Of a stretch of DNA of 44,700 bases, positions 6,964 through 16,170 are shown piece after piece. Source of the stretch: Gemmatimonadota bacterium (GTDB taxonomy: Bacteria; Gemmatimonadota; Gemmatimonadetes; Gemmatimonadales; GWC2-71-9); NCBI GenBank assembly GCA_003220855.1, contig QHTP01000038.1:1-44700 (forward strand). The letters run 5' to 3'. The translations under genes were made by a program, and so were the position numbers. Below the pieces are notes generated by a model. That model saw only the letters and a program-made list of their open reading frames with translations. It had not been told where the DNA came from and searched no databases. Numbering within the stretch: position 1 is the first letter of the stretch; each line of letters opens with the position of its first letter.

Positions 6964-8946
6964 ATGTCCAATCTCCTCGTCTCCGAGCCCTCCGCGTACC
7001 TCAAGTCCGCCGCCCACCAGCCGGTGCACTGGCACCCGTGGGGCGACGCGGCGTTCGCCCGTGCCCGTACAGAAGACAAACCCATCCTGCTCGACATCGG
7101 GGCGGTGTGGTGCCACTGGTGCCACGTCATGGACGGCGAGTCGTACGAGGACGCCCGGGTGGCGGAGCTCCTCAATGCGGACTTCGTGTGCATCAAGGTG
7201 GACCGCGACGAGCGACCGGACGTGGACACGCGCTACCAGCGCGCGGTCCAGGCACTCACCGGACAGGGCGGCTGGCCGCTCACCGCGTTCCTCACGCCGG
7301 AGGGCGAGGTGTTCTACGGCGGCACGTATTTCCCGCCGGAGGAGAACCACTTCGGACGGCCGGGATTCCCGTCGGTGCTGCGGCAGGTAGCGGGCATCTA
7401 CCGCCAGCAGCGCGACAAGGTCGCCGAGAACGCCAGGGCGATCCGCCACCACGTCGCCCAATCGCTCGATGAGGCGCAGGGTGGCGACGTGAGCCCCGCG
7501 ACCCTCGAGCGGGCGGCCGCCGACATGGCGCGCCTGTTCGACATCCGCTACGGCGGATTCGGCACCGCACCCAAGTTCCCCCACCCCGCGGCCGCGCAAT
7601 TCCTGCTGGCTCGCTGGCACGACACGGGTGAGGACTGGGTGCGCGACGTGGTTGAGAAAACGCTTACGGGGATGGCGAAGGGCGGGATCCGCGATCACGT
7701 GGGGGGAGGCTTCCATCGCTATGCGGTGGACGAGCGCTGGATCGTGCCGCACTTCGAGAAGATGGCCTACGACAACTCGGAGCTGCTGCACGCCTACCTC
7801 GACGCCTACGCCGCGCTCGGCACGCCGCTCTTCAAGCAGGTGGCGCGGGGGATCGTGGGCTGGGTGCTCGAGGTCCTGTCGGATCGCCAGCGGGGTGCGT
7901 TTCATACGTCCCAGGACGCGGACGTGGCCTTCGGCGATGACGGGGACTACTGGACGTGGACCGTCGATGAACTGCGAGAGGCGTTGCCGGAGACGGCGTT
8001 TGCGGTTGCCCGCCGGGTGTTCGACGTGGAAGAGCACGGGGAAATGCACCACAACCCGCGCAAGAATGTCCTCTGGTGGAAGAGCGATCCGGCGGGCGAC
8101 GACGAATGGCCGGTGCTCGAGGACGCGCTCGTGAAGCTCAAGGCCGCGCGCGATCGTCGTACGGCCCCGTTCATCGACACGACCCCCTACGTGAACTGGA
8201 ACGCCATGATGGCCTCCGCCTTCCTGCACGCCGGCGCCGTGCTCGACCGGCCGGACTGCAATGCACTCGCGCTCCGCGTGCTGCAGCGAATCTGGGGAGA
8301 GGCCTGGGACGGGGGACGCGGGATGGGGCACGTCATCGCGCGGGCCGAGCCACACGGTCTGCTCGAGGACAACGTGCACGCGGCGGCCGCGTTCCTCGAT
8401 GCGTATGAAGCTACCGGCGACGACGCGTGGCTCACGCGGGCGATCGCGGTGATGCATCACTGCCGCAGGGCGCACTGGGACGACACCAAGGGTGGCTTCT
8501 TCGACGTGGCGCGCGACCGCACAGGCTCGGCGTATCTCGCGACGCCCGCCAAGCCGGTGCAGGACGCGCCGACGCCCTCGGGGAACGGTGTGGCCGCGCT
8601 CGTGCTGGCACGCCTCTCGGCGCTGACCGACGACAGGCAATGGCGGAGCCTGCTCGACCGGCAGCTCGCGACGTTCGGGGGCGCGGCGGCGCAGCTGGCG
8701 TTGTACGGGGCGACGCTGTTCCGCGCCGTCGATTGGACGCTCAATCCCCCCACGCGCATCGAGGTCCAAGGGCCTCGGGGCGAGGGAGCGGCCTGCGACA
8801 TGCACCTACTCGCGCTCCAGACGTACCGCCCGCGCCGGCTCGTGATCCGGAGGACCGCCGAGCGGCCCGCTGCAACAGTCTGCGTGGGCACGACGTGCTC
8901 GCTGCCGGTGCCGACGCCCGAAGCGCTGCGGGCCCTGCTCGGGTGA
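6964..8946 (+). CDS. thioredoxin-like DUF255 protein (YyaL/SPATA20 family)
   Basis: A 660-residue cytoplasmic protein. The N-terminal 160 residues form the DUF255 thioredoxin-like domain with the motif CHWCHVM (about 50-56), preceded by HQPVHWHPWG and followed by QGGWPLTAFLTPEG and GGTYFPP, all strongly conserved in the family. The rest is the long alpha/alpha-barrel part, related in fold to N-acylglucosamine epimerases, with GGFGTAPKFPHP, GGIRDHVGGGFHRY and VPHFEKMAYDN. Length and motifs match full-length homologues (about 650-700 residues). The biochemical role of the family is not established; the CxxC pair suggests redox chemistry. The stop overlaps the start of the aldo/keto reductase (GTGA), which implies coupling. 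Confidence 0.92.
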   Translation: MSNLLVSEPSAYLKSAAHQPVHWHPWGDAAFARARTEDKPILLDIGAVWCHWCHVMDGESYEDARVAELLNADFVCIKVDRDERPDVDTRYQRAVQALTGQGGWPLTAFLTPEGEVFYGGTYFPPEENHFGRPGFPSVLRQVAGIYRQQRDKVAENARAIRHHVAQSLDEAQGGDVSPATLERAAADMARLFDIRYGGFGTAPKFPHPAAAQFLLARWHDTGEDWVRDVVEKTLTGMAKGGIRDHVGGGFHRYAVDERWIVPHFEKMAYDNSELLHAYLDAYAALGTPLFKQVARGIVGWVLEVLSDRQRGAFHTSQDADVAFGDDGDYWTWTVDELREALPETAFAVARRVFDVEEHGEMHHNPRKNVLWWKSDPAGDDEWPVLEDALVKLKAARDRRTAPFIDTTPYVNWNAMMASAFLHAGAVLDRPDCNALALRVLQRIWGEAWDGGRGMGHVIARAEPHGLLEDNVHAAAAFLDAYEATGDDAWLTRAIAVMHHCRRAHWDDTKGGFFDVARDRTGSAYLATPAKPVQDAPTPSGNGVAALVLARLSALTDDRQWRSLLDRQLATFGGAAAQLALYGATLFRAVDWTLNPPTRIEVQGPRGEGAACDMHLLALQTYRPRRLVIRRTAERPAATVCVGTTCSLPVPTPEALRALLG

Positions 8947-9914
8947 AGCGGCGGGTGCTCGGCCGCACCGGCCTGGCGGTGAGCCCCATCGGCTTCGGGG
9001 CGTGGGCCATCGGTGGCAATCGCTTCGGCAACTCGTACGGCTCCACCGACGACGCCGAGTCGGGGCGCGCGGTACGACGGGCCCACGAGCTGGGATGCAA
9101 CTTCTTCGACACGGCCGACGTGTACGGACACGGGCACTCGGAGGAGGTGCTGGGCGCGGCGCTCGACGGCATCCGGCCCGATGTCGTCATCGCGACGAAG
9201 GTCGGGGGCAACTTCTACAACCGCGACGTGAATCCGCTGCTCATCCCCCGAATCACCGAGGCGCTGGGCCGGCCGCTCGCCGAGGTCGCGCCCGACGCCG
9301 CGCTCCCACTGACGCACGACGCGTGTTTCTCCCCCTCCTACGTCCGGTTTGCGGTCGAGCAATCGCTGCGCCGGCTGCGCACCGATTACATCGACCTGCT
9401 GCAGCTCCACAACCCCACGCTCGGTCTCCTCGCCGACCCGGAGACCTATCGCGTGCTCGACGATCTGAAGGCGGAAGGCAAGATCCGCTTCTACGGCGTC
9501 TCGGTGCACCCGCCCGAAGAAGGCCTCGCGGCGATCGAGGTGACGCGACCAGACACGGTGCAGATCGTGTACAACATCGTGCGCCGCGCCGCGGAAGACC
9601 GCTTCTTTCCCGCCGCGCGCGCCGCCAACGTAGGGGTGATCGCCCGCGAGCCCCTAGCCAACGGCTTCCTCGCCGGCAAGTACCGGCAGGAGAGCATCTG
9701 GGAGAAGGGCGACATCCGGGCGCGCATGCCGCGCCCCTACGTGGCGCAGCTCGCCGCCCTGGGGACGCGCGTCGCGGAGCTGGCCGGGGAGGCGGGTGTC
9801 ACGGCGGCGCAACTCGCCTTGCGGTTCGTGCTGGACAACGACGCCGTGTCGGTGGTGATTGTAGGCATGAAAACCGTGGCACACGTGGACGAGAACCTCT
9901 CCGTGGAGATCTGA
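8943..9914 (+). CDS. aldo/keto reductase
   Basis: A 323-residue NADPH-dependent oxidoreductase with a TIM-barrel fold. The catalytic tetrad is visible: Asp and Tyr in FFDTADVYGHG, Lys in ATKVGG and His in LQLHNP. It begins VKRRVLGRTGLAVSPIGFG, the usual AKR start. The GTG at 8943 overlaps the previous stop by four bases, and no ATG lies nearby. A segment of about 30 residues after the lysine (NPLLIPRITEALGRPLAEVAPDA) is longer than in compact members. The next gene starts on the last base of its stop codon (TGATG). The carbonyl substrate cannot be read from sequence. Confidence 0.92.
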   Translation: MKRRVLGRTGLAVSPIGFGAWAIGGNRFGNSYGSTDDAESGRAVRRAHELGCNFFDTADVYGHGHSEEVLGAALDGIRPDVVIATKVGGNFYNRDVNPLLIPRITEALGRPLAEVAPDAALPLTHDACFSPSYVRFAVEQSLRRLRTDYIDLLQLHNPTLGLLADPETYRVLDDLKAEGKIRFYGVSVHPPEEGLAAIEVTRPDTVQIVYNIVRRAAEDRFFPAARAANVGVIAREPLANGFLAGKYRQESIWEKGDIRARMPRPYVAQLAALGTRVAELAGEAGVTAAQLALRFVLDNDAVSVVIVGMKTVAHVDENLSVEI

Positions 9915-10363
9915 TGCCGAACAAGCAGGCCGTATTCGAGACCGCCAAGGGACGCATCGAGGTGGACCTGTTCGCCGACGAGGTGCCGGGCACGGTCGCC
10001 AACTTCGAGAAGCTCGCCAACGCCGGCTTCTACGACGGAACCAGGTTTCATCGCGTGATCCCCAACTTCATGATTCAGGGCGGCGATCCCTACTCCAAGA
10101 CCGGGAAGGGACGCGTCGGCACCGGCGGGCCGGGCTATACCATCAAGTGCGAGACCGCCAAGAACGTCCACAAGCACGTGGTGGGCACGCTCTCGATGGC
10201 CCACGCCGGCAAGGACACGGGAGGCAGCCAGTTCTTCATCTGTCACTCGGCGCAGCCGCACCTCGACGGAGTCCACACCGTGTTCGGACAGGTCAGCAAG
10301 GGGCAGGACGTGGTGAACAAGATCGCCCAGAACGACGAAGTGAAATCGATTCGCGTGATGTAA
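9914..10363 (+). CDS. peptidyl-prolyl cis-trans isomerase, cyclophilin type
   Basis: A 149-residue single-domain cyclophilin without a signal peptide, so cytoplasmic. It has FHRVIPNFMIQGGD with the catalytic Arg and Phe, GTLSMAHAGKDTGGSQFFI, and HLDGVHTVFGQV. These are the standard active-site blocks, although the loop Trp of eukaryotic cyclophilins is His here (HLDGVH), as in many bacterial forms. It accelerates proline isomerisation during folding. The start overlaps the reductase stop by one base, placing it in the same operon as DUF255 and the aldo/keto reductase. Confidence 0.95.
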   Translation: MPNKQAVFETAKGRIEVDLFADEVPGTVANFEKLANAGFYDGTRFHRVIPNFMIQGGDPYSKTGKGRVGTGGPGYTIKCETAKNVHKHVVGTLSMAHAGKDTGGSQFFICHSAQPHLDGVHTVFGQVSKGQDVVNKIAQNDEVKSIRVM

Positions 10364-10379
10364 TCCAACGGAGCCAGCC

Positions 10380-11510
10380 ATGCGCACTCTCGTCCTCGCC
10401 ACCCTGTCCCTCGCGATCCCGCCGGCCCTCGCCGCGCAGACCGGTCAGTTCGTCGTGCGGCTGGGCAACGACACGCTCGCGATCGAGCAGTATACGCGCA
10501 CCCGCGACCGGCTGCAGGGCGAGCAGGCGGTGCGCAGCCCGCGCACCGTGCACCGGCTCTACAGCGCCACCTTCGGATCGGGCGGCGCCATCGCCCGGTT
10601 CGAGCTCGTCACCCACAACGTGTCGGGCGCGCCCGGCCCGGCGGAGACGAGGGCCGGGGCCGAGTTCACGGGCGACTCCGCCGTGGTGACGGTGCCACGC
10701 CGCGACTCGACGGTCACGCTGCGGGTGAAGGCGGGTCCGGGGGCAGTGCCGTTCATCGGCCAGGGATTCGGCCTCATCGAGGAGGTGACGCGCCGGGCGC
10801 GGGCCTCGGGGGACGCCCGCTACACCACGACCATGTTGCCGCTCGGCGACACCGAGCCGATGCAGGTGACCGTCACCGCCCGGGGAGCCGATTCGCTCAC
10901 GATCGTACTGGGCACGATTGGGCCGCTGCGGGCGCGCGTGGACGCCCAGGGCACGCTGCTCGGTCTCAGCGGAATAGGCAGCACGATGCAGGTGACGGTC
11001 GAGCGCGCCCAGGGGCTCGACTTCGCTACGCTCGGGAAGGCGTTCGCGCCACGCTCGCTCGGCGTGCTCTCGCCGCCCGATTCGGTCACGACGAGCGTCG
11101 CCGGCGCCACGCTGGCCGTGCGCTACAGCCGGCCCTCGACGCGCGGCCGCGCCATCTTCGGGAACGTGGTTCCCTGGAACCAGGTGTGGCGCACCGGCGC
11201 GAACCAGGCGACGCTGTTCGAGACGAGCGCCGATCTCGTGATCGCCGGCACGGTTGTGCCTGCGGGCAAGTACTCCCTGTGGACGCTCCCTTCACCCGGC
11301 GGCTGGAAGCTCATCGTTAACAAGAACACCGGTCAGTGGGGCACCGACTACAACGCGCAGTACGACCTCGCGCGGCTCGACATGGGCGTGGAGCAGCTGC
11401 CGCAACCCGTGGAGCAGTTCACCATCGCGATCGAGCCGCGCGGCACGGGCGGCGTGCTCAAGCTGGAATGGGACCACACGCGGGCATCGGTGCCGTTTTC
11501 TCGAAAGTGA
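10380..11510 (+). CDS. exported protein with C-terminal DUF2911 domain
   Basis: A 376-residue protein with a signal peptide (MRTLVLATLSLAIPPALAAQ, cleavage after ALAAQ or nearby), so probably periplasmic. The first 230 residues are a beta-rich, Thr/Ser/Val-rich region. The C-terminal part (about 240-370) is a DUF2911 domain, recognised by RYSRPSTRGRAIFG, PWNQVWRTGANQAT, GKYSLWTLP and WDHTRASVPF. DUF2911 proteins have no known enzymatic role. The gene follows the cyclophilin by 16 bases with a GGAG ribosome-binding site and is likely in the same transcript. The next gene starts 4 bases after its stop. Confidence 0.88.
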   Translation: MRTLVLATLSLAIPPALAAQTGQFVVRLGNDTLAIEQYTRTRDRLQGEQAVRSPRTVHRLYSATFGSGGAIARFELVTHNVSGAPGPAETRAGAEFTGDSAVVTVPRRDSTVTLRVKAGPGAVPFIGQGFGLIEEVTRRARASGDARYTTTMLPLGDTEPMQVTVTARGADSLTIVLGTIGPLRARVDAQGTLLGLSGIGSTMQVTVERAQGLDFATLGKAFAPRSLGVLSPPDSVTTSVAGATLAVRYSRPSTRGRAIFGNVVPWNQVWRTGANQATLFETSADLVIAGTVVPAGKYSLWTLPSPGGWKLIVNKNTGQWGTDYNAQYDLARLDMGVEQLPQPVEQFTIAIEPRGTGGVLKLEWDHTRASVPFSRK

Positions 11511-11514
11511 GCTC

Positions 11515-11952
11515 ATGCATCTCGACTTCGCCGTCGTCGCCGACTACGCGATCGTCGATCAGGCCGGCAAGCTGTCGGTGCTGGGCATGTTCCAGCACAT
11601 CTGGGTGCAGCAGTTCCCGGCGATGCACCCGCGGCTGCACCTGGTGCTGCGCCTCAAAGGTAAGCGCACGGAGGTCGGCGAGCATCACGTACAGATCCGG
11701 CTGTTGGACGAGCAGCACCAGGAGATCCTCGGCGGGACGGGCAACGTGAGTTTTGCCGAGCCGCCCGCGGGCGTGACCGACATCGAGGCGGGCGCGATCC
11801 TGGTGTTCGACGTGCCGTTCCCGCACGCCGGCGCGTACCGTTTCGAGATCACGATCGACGGCCAGGGCAAAGCCGCCGTCCCCCTGACGGTGAGCCAGCT
11901 CCCGGCCTCACCGGGCGCGACGCCGGGCCCCGGGGGCCAGCGACTGCACTAG
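11515..11952 (+). CDS. DUF6941-like small beta protein
   Basis: A 145-residue protein without signal peptide or membrane segment. It begins MHLDFAVVADYAIVDQAGKLSVLGMF, a pattern I associate with the DUF6941 family of unknown function, and continues as a beta sandwich (HHVQIRLLDEQHQEI, AGAYRFEITIDGQ). A short Pro/Gly-rich tail ends the chain. It is the last gene of the rightward 7-12 kb run and faces the leftward nuclease-like gene across 21 bases. The family name is from memory and only moderately certain. Confidence 0.7.
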   Translation: MHLDFAVVADYAIVDQAGKLSVLGMFQHIWVQQFPAMHPRLHLVLRLKGKRTEVGEHHVQIRLLDEQHQEILGGTGNVSFAEPPAGVTDIEAGAILVFDVPFPHAGAYRFEITIDGQGKAAVPLTVSQLPASPGATPGPGGQRLH

Positions 11953-11973
11953 CCCTGCCACCGACCGGGCCAT

Positions 11974-12381
11974 TCAGCGCTCGATGCGGAGCTCCTCCCA
12001 TGCGACCTGACGGGCCCGCACCACATCGCGGACCTGTCGCTCCCGGCCCGTCAACCCGGACCCTCCCGTCTTGATCTCGATGAAGACCACGCGGCGTAGC
12101 TCGCCGTCGTCGAGACCGTCGAACACCAGCAGGTCGACGGGACTGCCGAGAAAGCGGGCGTCCTTGGGATTGAACCCGAATTCCGGGAGGTAGGGAACGA
12201 GCTGCTCGTGCACCTTGCCGGTCGTCACGGCCTGGCTGCGCTGCACCGCGTCCTGACGGATCGCCTGCGTGTAGCGCGCCTTCCACTGCTGGATGTACAA
12301 CAGGGCCACGAGCAGCCCGATCCCGATGCCGAGGATGAGCACCAAGACCAAGAGGGGGAGCAGACGGGTGTCGCTCGGCAT
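11974..12381 (-). CDS. membrane-anchored Holliday-junction-resolvase-like nuclease domain protein
   Basis: A 135-residue protein. An N-terminal transmembrane helix (about 8-30, LLPLLVLVLILGIGIGLLVALLY) is followed by a basic stretch and then an endonuclease-fold domain. The active-site pattern is visible: FNPKDARFLGSPVDLLVFDGL supplies an Asp, and VVFIEIKTG supplies the E-x-K pair. This matches the family called endonuclease related to archaeal Holliday junction resolvase (PF10107). Anchoring a junction-specific nuclease to the membrane is unexpected, so the true role may differ. It is the last gene of the leftward operon, 13 bases after the fucosidase. Confidence 0.78.
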   Translation of the reverse strand: MPSDTRLLPLLVLVLILGIGIGLLVALLYIQQWKARYTQAIRQDAVQRSQAVTTGKVHEQLVPYLPEFGFNPKDARFLGSPVDLLVFDGLDDGELRRVVFIEIKTGGSGLTGRERQVRDVVRARQVAWEELRIER

Positions 12382-12394
12382 GAAGGAGTCCTGG

Positions 12395-13771
12395 TCAGGC
12401 GCCGCGATACAAACCGATGCGCAGCCGTCGCGGCGTGGCGACCGCGTCTTGCACCTCGACCCGCACTCTGCGCACCGTCGCGGATTCGAACCGGTCGAGC
12501 TTGCGGTAGCCGACCGTCGTCCCGCGCGCGAGTTCCCGCCAGTCTGCCCCGTCCGCTGCAGGCGCTCCCTGGAGCGCGTAGCGCGCGACGCACTGCCCGC
12601 GCGTGATGTCCTCCTCCAGCCGGCTGACGCCGACCGTCACCGTCCGGCCCAGATCCAGCTCGGCCGCCGCACTGTGCGCGCCGGTGACACGCCAGTCGAC
12701 GGGCCGGCCGGCTGCGAAATCCTCGGCGAAGAGCGCCGTCAGGTGCGTCCGAAGCTCGGCGAGCCGCGCCACGTCGGTCGCGTGCAGCAGACCCTGACGC
12801 GTCGGCGGGACGTTCAAGAGCAGCTTCGAGTTCCGGCCCACCGAGGTGAACCAGATGTCGGTCAGCTGATCCAGCGACTTGACGCGCTGATCCTCGCCGG
12901 GGTGATGGAACCAGCCCGGGCGAATCGACGTGTCCGTCTCGGCGGGGCGCCACACCGAGCCGTGCGGATCGCCGCTTTGCAGGGCGGCGATGACGCCGTC
13001 GCCGGACGCGCCCGGGTACGGAACCGCCGTCGGGTCCATCGTCGACCAGTTCGGGTCGCCGGCCGCGCCGGCTTCGTTGCCGCACCAGCGCACGTCGGGA
13101 CCGGCGTCGGAGAACATCACGGCGCGGGGCTGGAGCCGCCGCACCAGGCCGAAGATACGCGGCCAATCGTACGCCTGGCGGCGCCCGTTGGGCCCTTCGC
13201 CGTTGGCGCCGTCGAACCACACCTCGGCAATGGGGCCGTAGCGCGTGAGCAACTCGGTGAGCTGCGCGCAGTAAAAGTCGTTGTAACGCGGCGAGTCCCC
13301 GTACACCGGCGCGTTGCGATCCCACGGCGACAGGTACAGCCCGGCGCGCAATCCCTCGCGCCGGCACGCGTCGGTGAACTCGCGCACCACGTCCCCCGCT
13401 CCGCCCCGCCACGCACTCCGCGCCACCGAGTGCGTCGTGAGCCCGCTGGGCCAGAGGCAGAAGCCGTCGTGATGCTTGGCGGTGAGGATCAGGGCGCGCG
13501 CGCCGGCCGCCCGGGCCGCACGGGCCCACTGGCCCGCGTCGAGCGCGGCCGGCGTGAACAGCGTCGGGTCCTCGCGCCCGTCGCCCCACTCCCGGTCCGT
13601 GAACGTGTTGACCCCGAAGTGGAGGAACAGCGCCAACTCGTCGCGCTGCCAGGCGAGCTGCGACGGCGAAGGGCGGGGGCGGGCCCGGACCGCACTCGGG
13701 AGTTGCACGGCGCTCCCGCCGAGCGCCGTCGCGATCGTGGTCGCGAAGGCCCGCCGGCTGAGCGTCACCAC
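12395..13771 (-). CDS. alpha-L-fucosidase (GH29), Tat-exported
   Basis: A 458-residue glycoside hydrolase of family 29. The N-terminus MVTLSRRAFATTIATALGG is a twin-arginine signal (SRRAFA), so the protein is exported folded. The catalytic domain has LFLHFGVNTFTDREWG, TAKHHDGFCLWPS and the nucleophile Asp187 in EVWFDGANG. A C-terminal galactose-binding-like beta domain (about 345-458) follows. It would remove alpha-fucose from external glycans, complementing the GH20 gene at 41364. Two consecutive GTG codons (13771 and 13768) can serve as start; the first is 1 base after the serine hydrolase stop. Confidence 0.9.
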   Translation of the reverse strand: MVTLSRRAFATTIATALGGSAVQLPSAVRARPRPSPSQLAWQRDELALFLHFGVNTFTDREWGDGREDPTLFTPAALDAGQWARAARAAGARALILTAKHHDGFCLWPSGLTTHSVARSAWRGGAGDVVREFTDACRREGLRAGLYLSPWDRNAPVYGDSPRYNDFYCAQLTELLTRYGPIAEVWFDGANGEGPNGRRQAYDWPRIFGLVRRLQPRAVMFSDAGPDVRWCGNEAGAAGDPNWSTMDPTAVPYPGASGDGVIAALQSGDPHGSVWRPAETDTSIRPGWFHHPGEDQRVKSLDQLTDIWFTSVGRNSKLLLNVPPTRQGLLHATDVARLAELRTHLTALFAEDFAAGRPVDWRVTGAHSAAAELDLGRTVTVGVSRLEEDITRGQCVARYALQGAPAADGADWRELARGTTVGYRKLDRFESATVRRVRVEVQDAVATPRRLRIGLYRGA

Positions 13772-13772
13772 C

Positions 13773-15123
13773 TTACCGCGCCGGCACTGCGGACACGAGC
13801 AGCGCCAGCGCCTTCTTCAGGCTCTCCGCTCCGATCGCCGCGCCACGGTAGTGCCCCTGCCGCACGACGACGAGATCGTGGGACGGGATGATCGCGGTGA
13901 GCTGGCCGCCGGCGCCGGCCATGAAGTAGGCGTCCCTGGGAATGGGCAAGTCTCCGTCCCCGTTGATCCAGAAGAAGCCGCCGTAGATGAGGCGACCGTC
14001 GGCCGCCCACGCCGGAGCCACAGTGCTCACGAACCGCACGAACCCCTCCGGCAGAATGCGCTCGCCGTTCCACACGCCGTCCTGGAGGTAGAGGTTCCCT
14101 AGGCGGGCCCAGTCGCGCGCCGCAGCGAAGTCGTATCCCTGCGTCAGGAAGTCGCCGTAGGGGTCGGTCTCGATCACCACCGAGCGCATCCCCAGCTTGT
14201 CGAACAGGGCCCGCCGCGGGAACGAGAGGTAGTCCCCCCCCCGCTGCTCGACGGCGAGTCGGATCAGGTAATTCACCAGGGCCCGACGGATCGTAGTCGG
14301 GATCCTGCGGCGCGCGAATGCGCAACCCGCTCGACATGTTGAGGAGGTCGGCGATGCGGATCTTCGCGCGCGGGTCGCCCGGCTGCTGCCACTCCGGCAC
14401 CGGCGCCGGCTGCCACAGGTCGTAGGCACGCTGCCGGATCAAGATCCCCATCAGCGTGGCCGTGATGCTCTTGCCCATCGACCAGCTCTCCAGCGGGGTG
14501 CGCGCGGTGATGCCCTGGCCGTAGCGCTCTCCCACGATCCGCCCCTTCCACGTCACCACGAAGGCAGCCGTCATGGCCTCGGCCGGCTCGAATGCGGCGT
14601 CCACCGCCCGGCCCACCTTGGCGGAGTCGAGTTGGGGTGGCGGCGGGCCCGGCGGCAGCACGTCCCCCATGGGCCACGGCTCGGTCGCGGGATCCGGCAG
14701 CCGGCTGGCGACACGCTCGGGCCTGAAGCTCGGTGCTTGCCCGCCGCGAGGGAGCGTGACGCATCCCTGGTCCCCCAGATAGAGCGCGGTGCGGGTGACC
14801 CCGTTGGGAAGCGTGACGCGCACGGCCTTGCGCGCGCGGTCGATCGCCGGCTTCCCCAGCTTGGCACGCTCCTCGTAGGGCGCCGTGAAGAAGCCGAGGT
14901 TCTCGGCAGCGAACTCGGCCTCGAGGCCAGTGACGAACACGGCGGAGCAGATGATCTTGGCAAAGCCCGCCGCATGGTGCTCCAGCGGATCGCCCGGTGG
15001 CGGAACGTAGGGCGTGCTCAGCTCCAGGGCCTTGGCGCGCGCGATCAGCGTGGGATGCGACTCCTGAGCGCACGCCGAGATCGCGACGATCAGCAAGGCG
15101 GTGGAGGGACGGCCGCGCCTCAC
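13773..15123 (-). pseudogene. serine hydrolase (beta-lactamase family C-like) lipoprotein, broken by internal deletion/frameshift
   Basis: The gene starts with GTG at 15123, 1 base after the DUF2277 stop, and has a lipoprotein signal with lipobox AISAC. The first frame reads through the SMGK motif (Ser nucleophile, in ESWSMGKSITA) and NMSSGLRIRAPQDPDYDPSGP. At about 14278-14283 the reading frame shifts by +1 and resumes as LVNYLIRLAVEQRGGDYLSFP, continuing correctly to AVPAR at 13776. Homologues I know have about 40 residues between DPSGP and NYLIRL, including the Tyr of the YxN motif. They are absent here. The lesion is therefore a deletion of roughly 120 bases that is not a multiple of three. 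No functional enzyme is expected unless the lesion is an assembly error. Confidence 0.8.
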
Positions 15124-15124
15124 C

Positions 15125-15346
15125 TTAGACGGCCGCCTCAGTCTGACCGCGCACGTGCAGCGAGCGGAACAACACCCGGCCCGCGGCGGCCACGTCGCTC
15201 ACCGCACGGTCGAACGCGGCCTCGTTGGCCTGGGAGGGGGCGTGGAAGCCGCTGATCTTGCGCACGAATTGCAGCGCGGCGTCGTGCAGCTCCTGGTCGC
15301 TGGGCGGATGATCGGCATGACGCAGCCGTTTGATGTTTCGGCACAT
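15125..15346 (-). CDS. DUF2277 family protein
   Basis: A 73-residue protein that begins MCRNIKRLRHADHPPSDQELHDAALQFVRKISGF, the complete signature of the DUF2277 family. It ends with a helical part typical of the family (ANEAAFDRAVSDVAAAGRVLF). Function is unknown; an N-terminal Cys next to the start Met is invariant in the relatives I recall. It is the first gene of the leftward operon that continues with the serine hydrolase, fucosidase and nuclease-like genes. Its upstream region (15347-15555) is shared with the divergent gene at 15556. Confidence 0.9.
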   Translation of the reverse strand: MCRNIKRLRHADHPPSDQELHDAALQFVRKISGFHAPSQANEAAFDRAVSDVAAAGRVLFRSLHVRGQTEAAV

Positions 15347-15400
15347 GGCAGTCGGGCCTTGGTGAGAGGTTCTGCTTCAAGCTGCGGAGCCAGAGCGAGC

Positions 15401-15417
15401 GGCGCCAGGGCGGCGCC
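15401..15417. other. small hairpin in the 209-bp divergent intergenic region
   Basis: GGCGCC (15401-15406) and GGCGCC (15412-15417) form a 6-bp stem with a 5-base loop. Apart from this hairpin and the TAAGAT box at 15545, I see nothing in 15347-15555. Confidence 0.35.
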
Positions 15418-15544
15418 ACTATTCTGACTCGGCGACCTGACCGCGCCGGGGCTCGCCGCGCTCCACCTGGATCCCATCGGCCCGGTATCGGAGAAACTGG
15501 GCCGGTAGACCGCCGCCGTGCGTGGCGAGGCCGCCTCGACCTGC

Positions 15545-15550
15545 TAAGAT
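15545..15550 (+). promoter_or_regulatory. TANNNT -10-like element (TAAGAT)
   Basis: TAAGAT ends 5 bases before the ATG at 15556, with no Shine-Dalgarno sequence between. A leaderless transcript is inferred. Confidence 0.5.
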
Positions 15551-15555
15551 AGAGC

Positions 15556-15825
15556 ATGGAACAATACGGCTGGGCCATCGGCGTCGGCATCATCGTCATT
15601 GCGGTGTCGCTGAGCAAGGCCGTGCCCGCACTGGTGCGCGCGTTCGCCGATCGGATTTCCGCTCGTAACGGCGCGCCCGCCGCCGGCAGCGCGCCCTCCG
15701 CCTCCGCCGCAGCCCTCGACGACCTACAGCGACGGGTGGCCGAGCTGGAAGAGCGCGTCGATTTTGCCGAGCGCCTGCTCGCCAAGCAGCGCGAGGCCGA
15801 GCGTTTGGCGAAGCCGCCGTCCTGA
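15556..15825 (+). CDS. small membrane/coiled-coil protein, PspB-like architecture (copy 1)
   Basis: An 89-residue protein: an N-terminal transmembrane helix (about 6-28), an Ala/Ser/Pro linker, then a coiled coil (about 50-80) ending in VAELEERVDFAERLLAKQRE. The closing segment is nearly identical to that of the 94-residue protein at 35888 (AELQERMDFAERLLAQGRD), so the two are paralogues. The layout resembles phage-shock protein B (one helix plus a leucine-zipper-like tail ending in an E-x-ILD segment), and an envelope-stress role is a guess from that. A TAAGAT box lies just upstream. The CTGA at its end may start the next reading frame. Confidence 0.8.
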   Translation: MEQYGWAIGVGIIVIAVSLSKAVPALVRAFADRISARNGAPAAGSAPSASAAALDDLQRRVAELEERVDFAERLLAKQREAERLAKPPS

Positions 15826-16170
15826 CGCCCCGGTCGGGTATTCACATCACTGCTCCCCCGCCGGCCCGTCCGTTCGCCGGACCGCCGCTGCTCCTGCTCC
15901 TGGCCTGCATCGCGCTGGGCTGGAACCTGAACGGCTACCGCCTGCTCGACCCCGACGAAGGCCGCAACGCCGAGGTGGCGCGCGAGATGGCTCGGACCAA
16001 CGATTATCTCGTCCCGCACCTGGACGGCCTGCCCTACCTCGACAAGCCGATCGTCTACTTCGCAGCCGCCGCCGGAGTCATGGAGCTCGTGGGCTTCACC
16101 GAGACCGCCGCCCGGCTCCCTGCCTACATCGCGACGCTCGCGACCATCGGGTTGCTGGTGTCGTTCGCGC

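Noticed and set aside
6724..8805. 693-residue minus-strand frame across the DUF255 gene
   Set aside because: Antisense to a strongly conserved protein; composition is His/Arg/Val-rich without motifs.
11953..11973. Terminator between the convergent genes at 11952 and 11974
   Set aside because: The 21-base gap has no stem followed by a T run on either strand.
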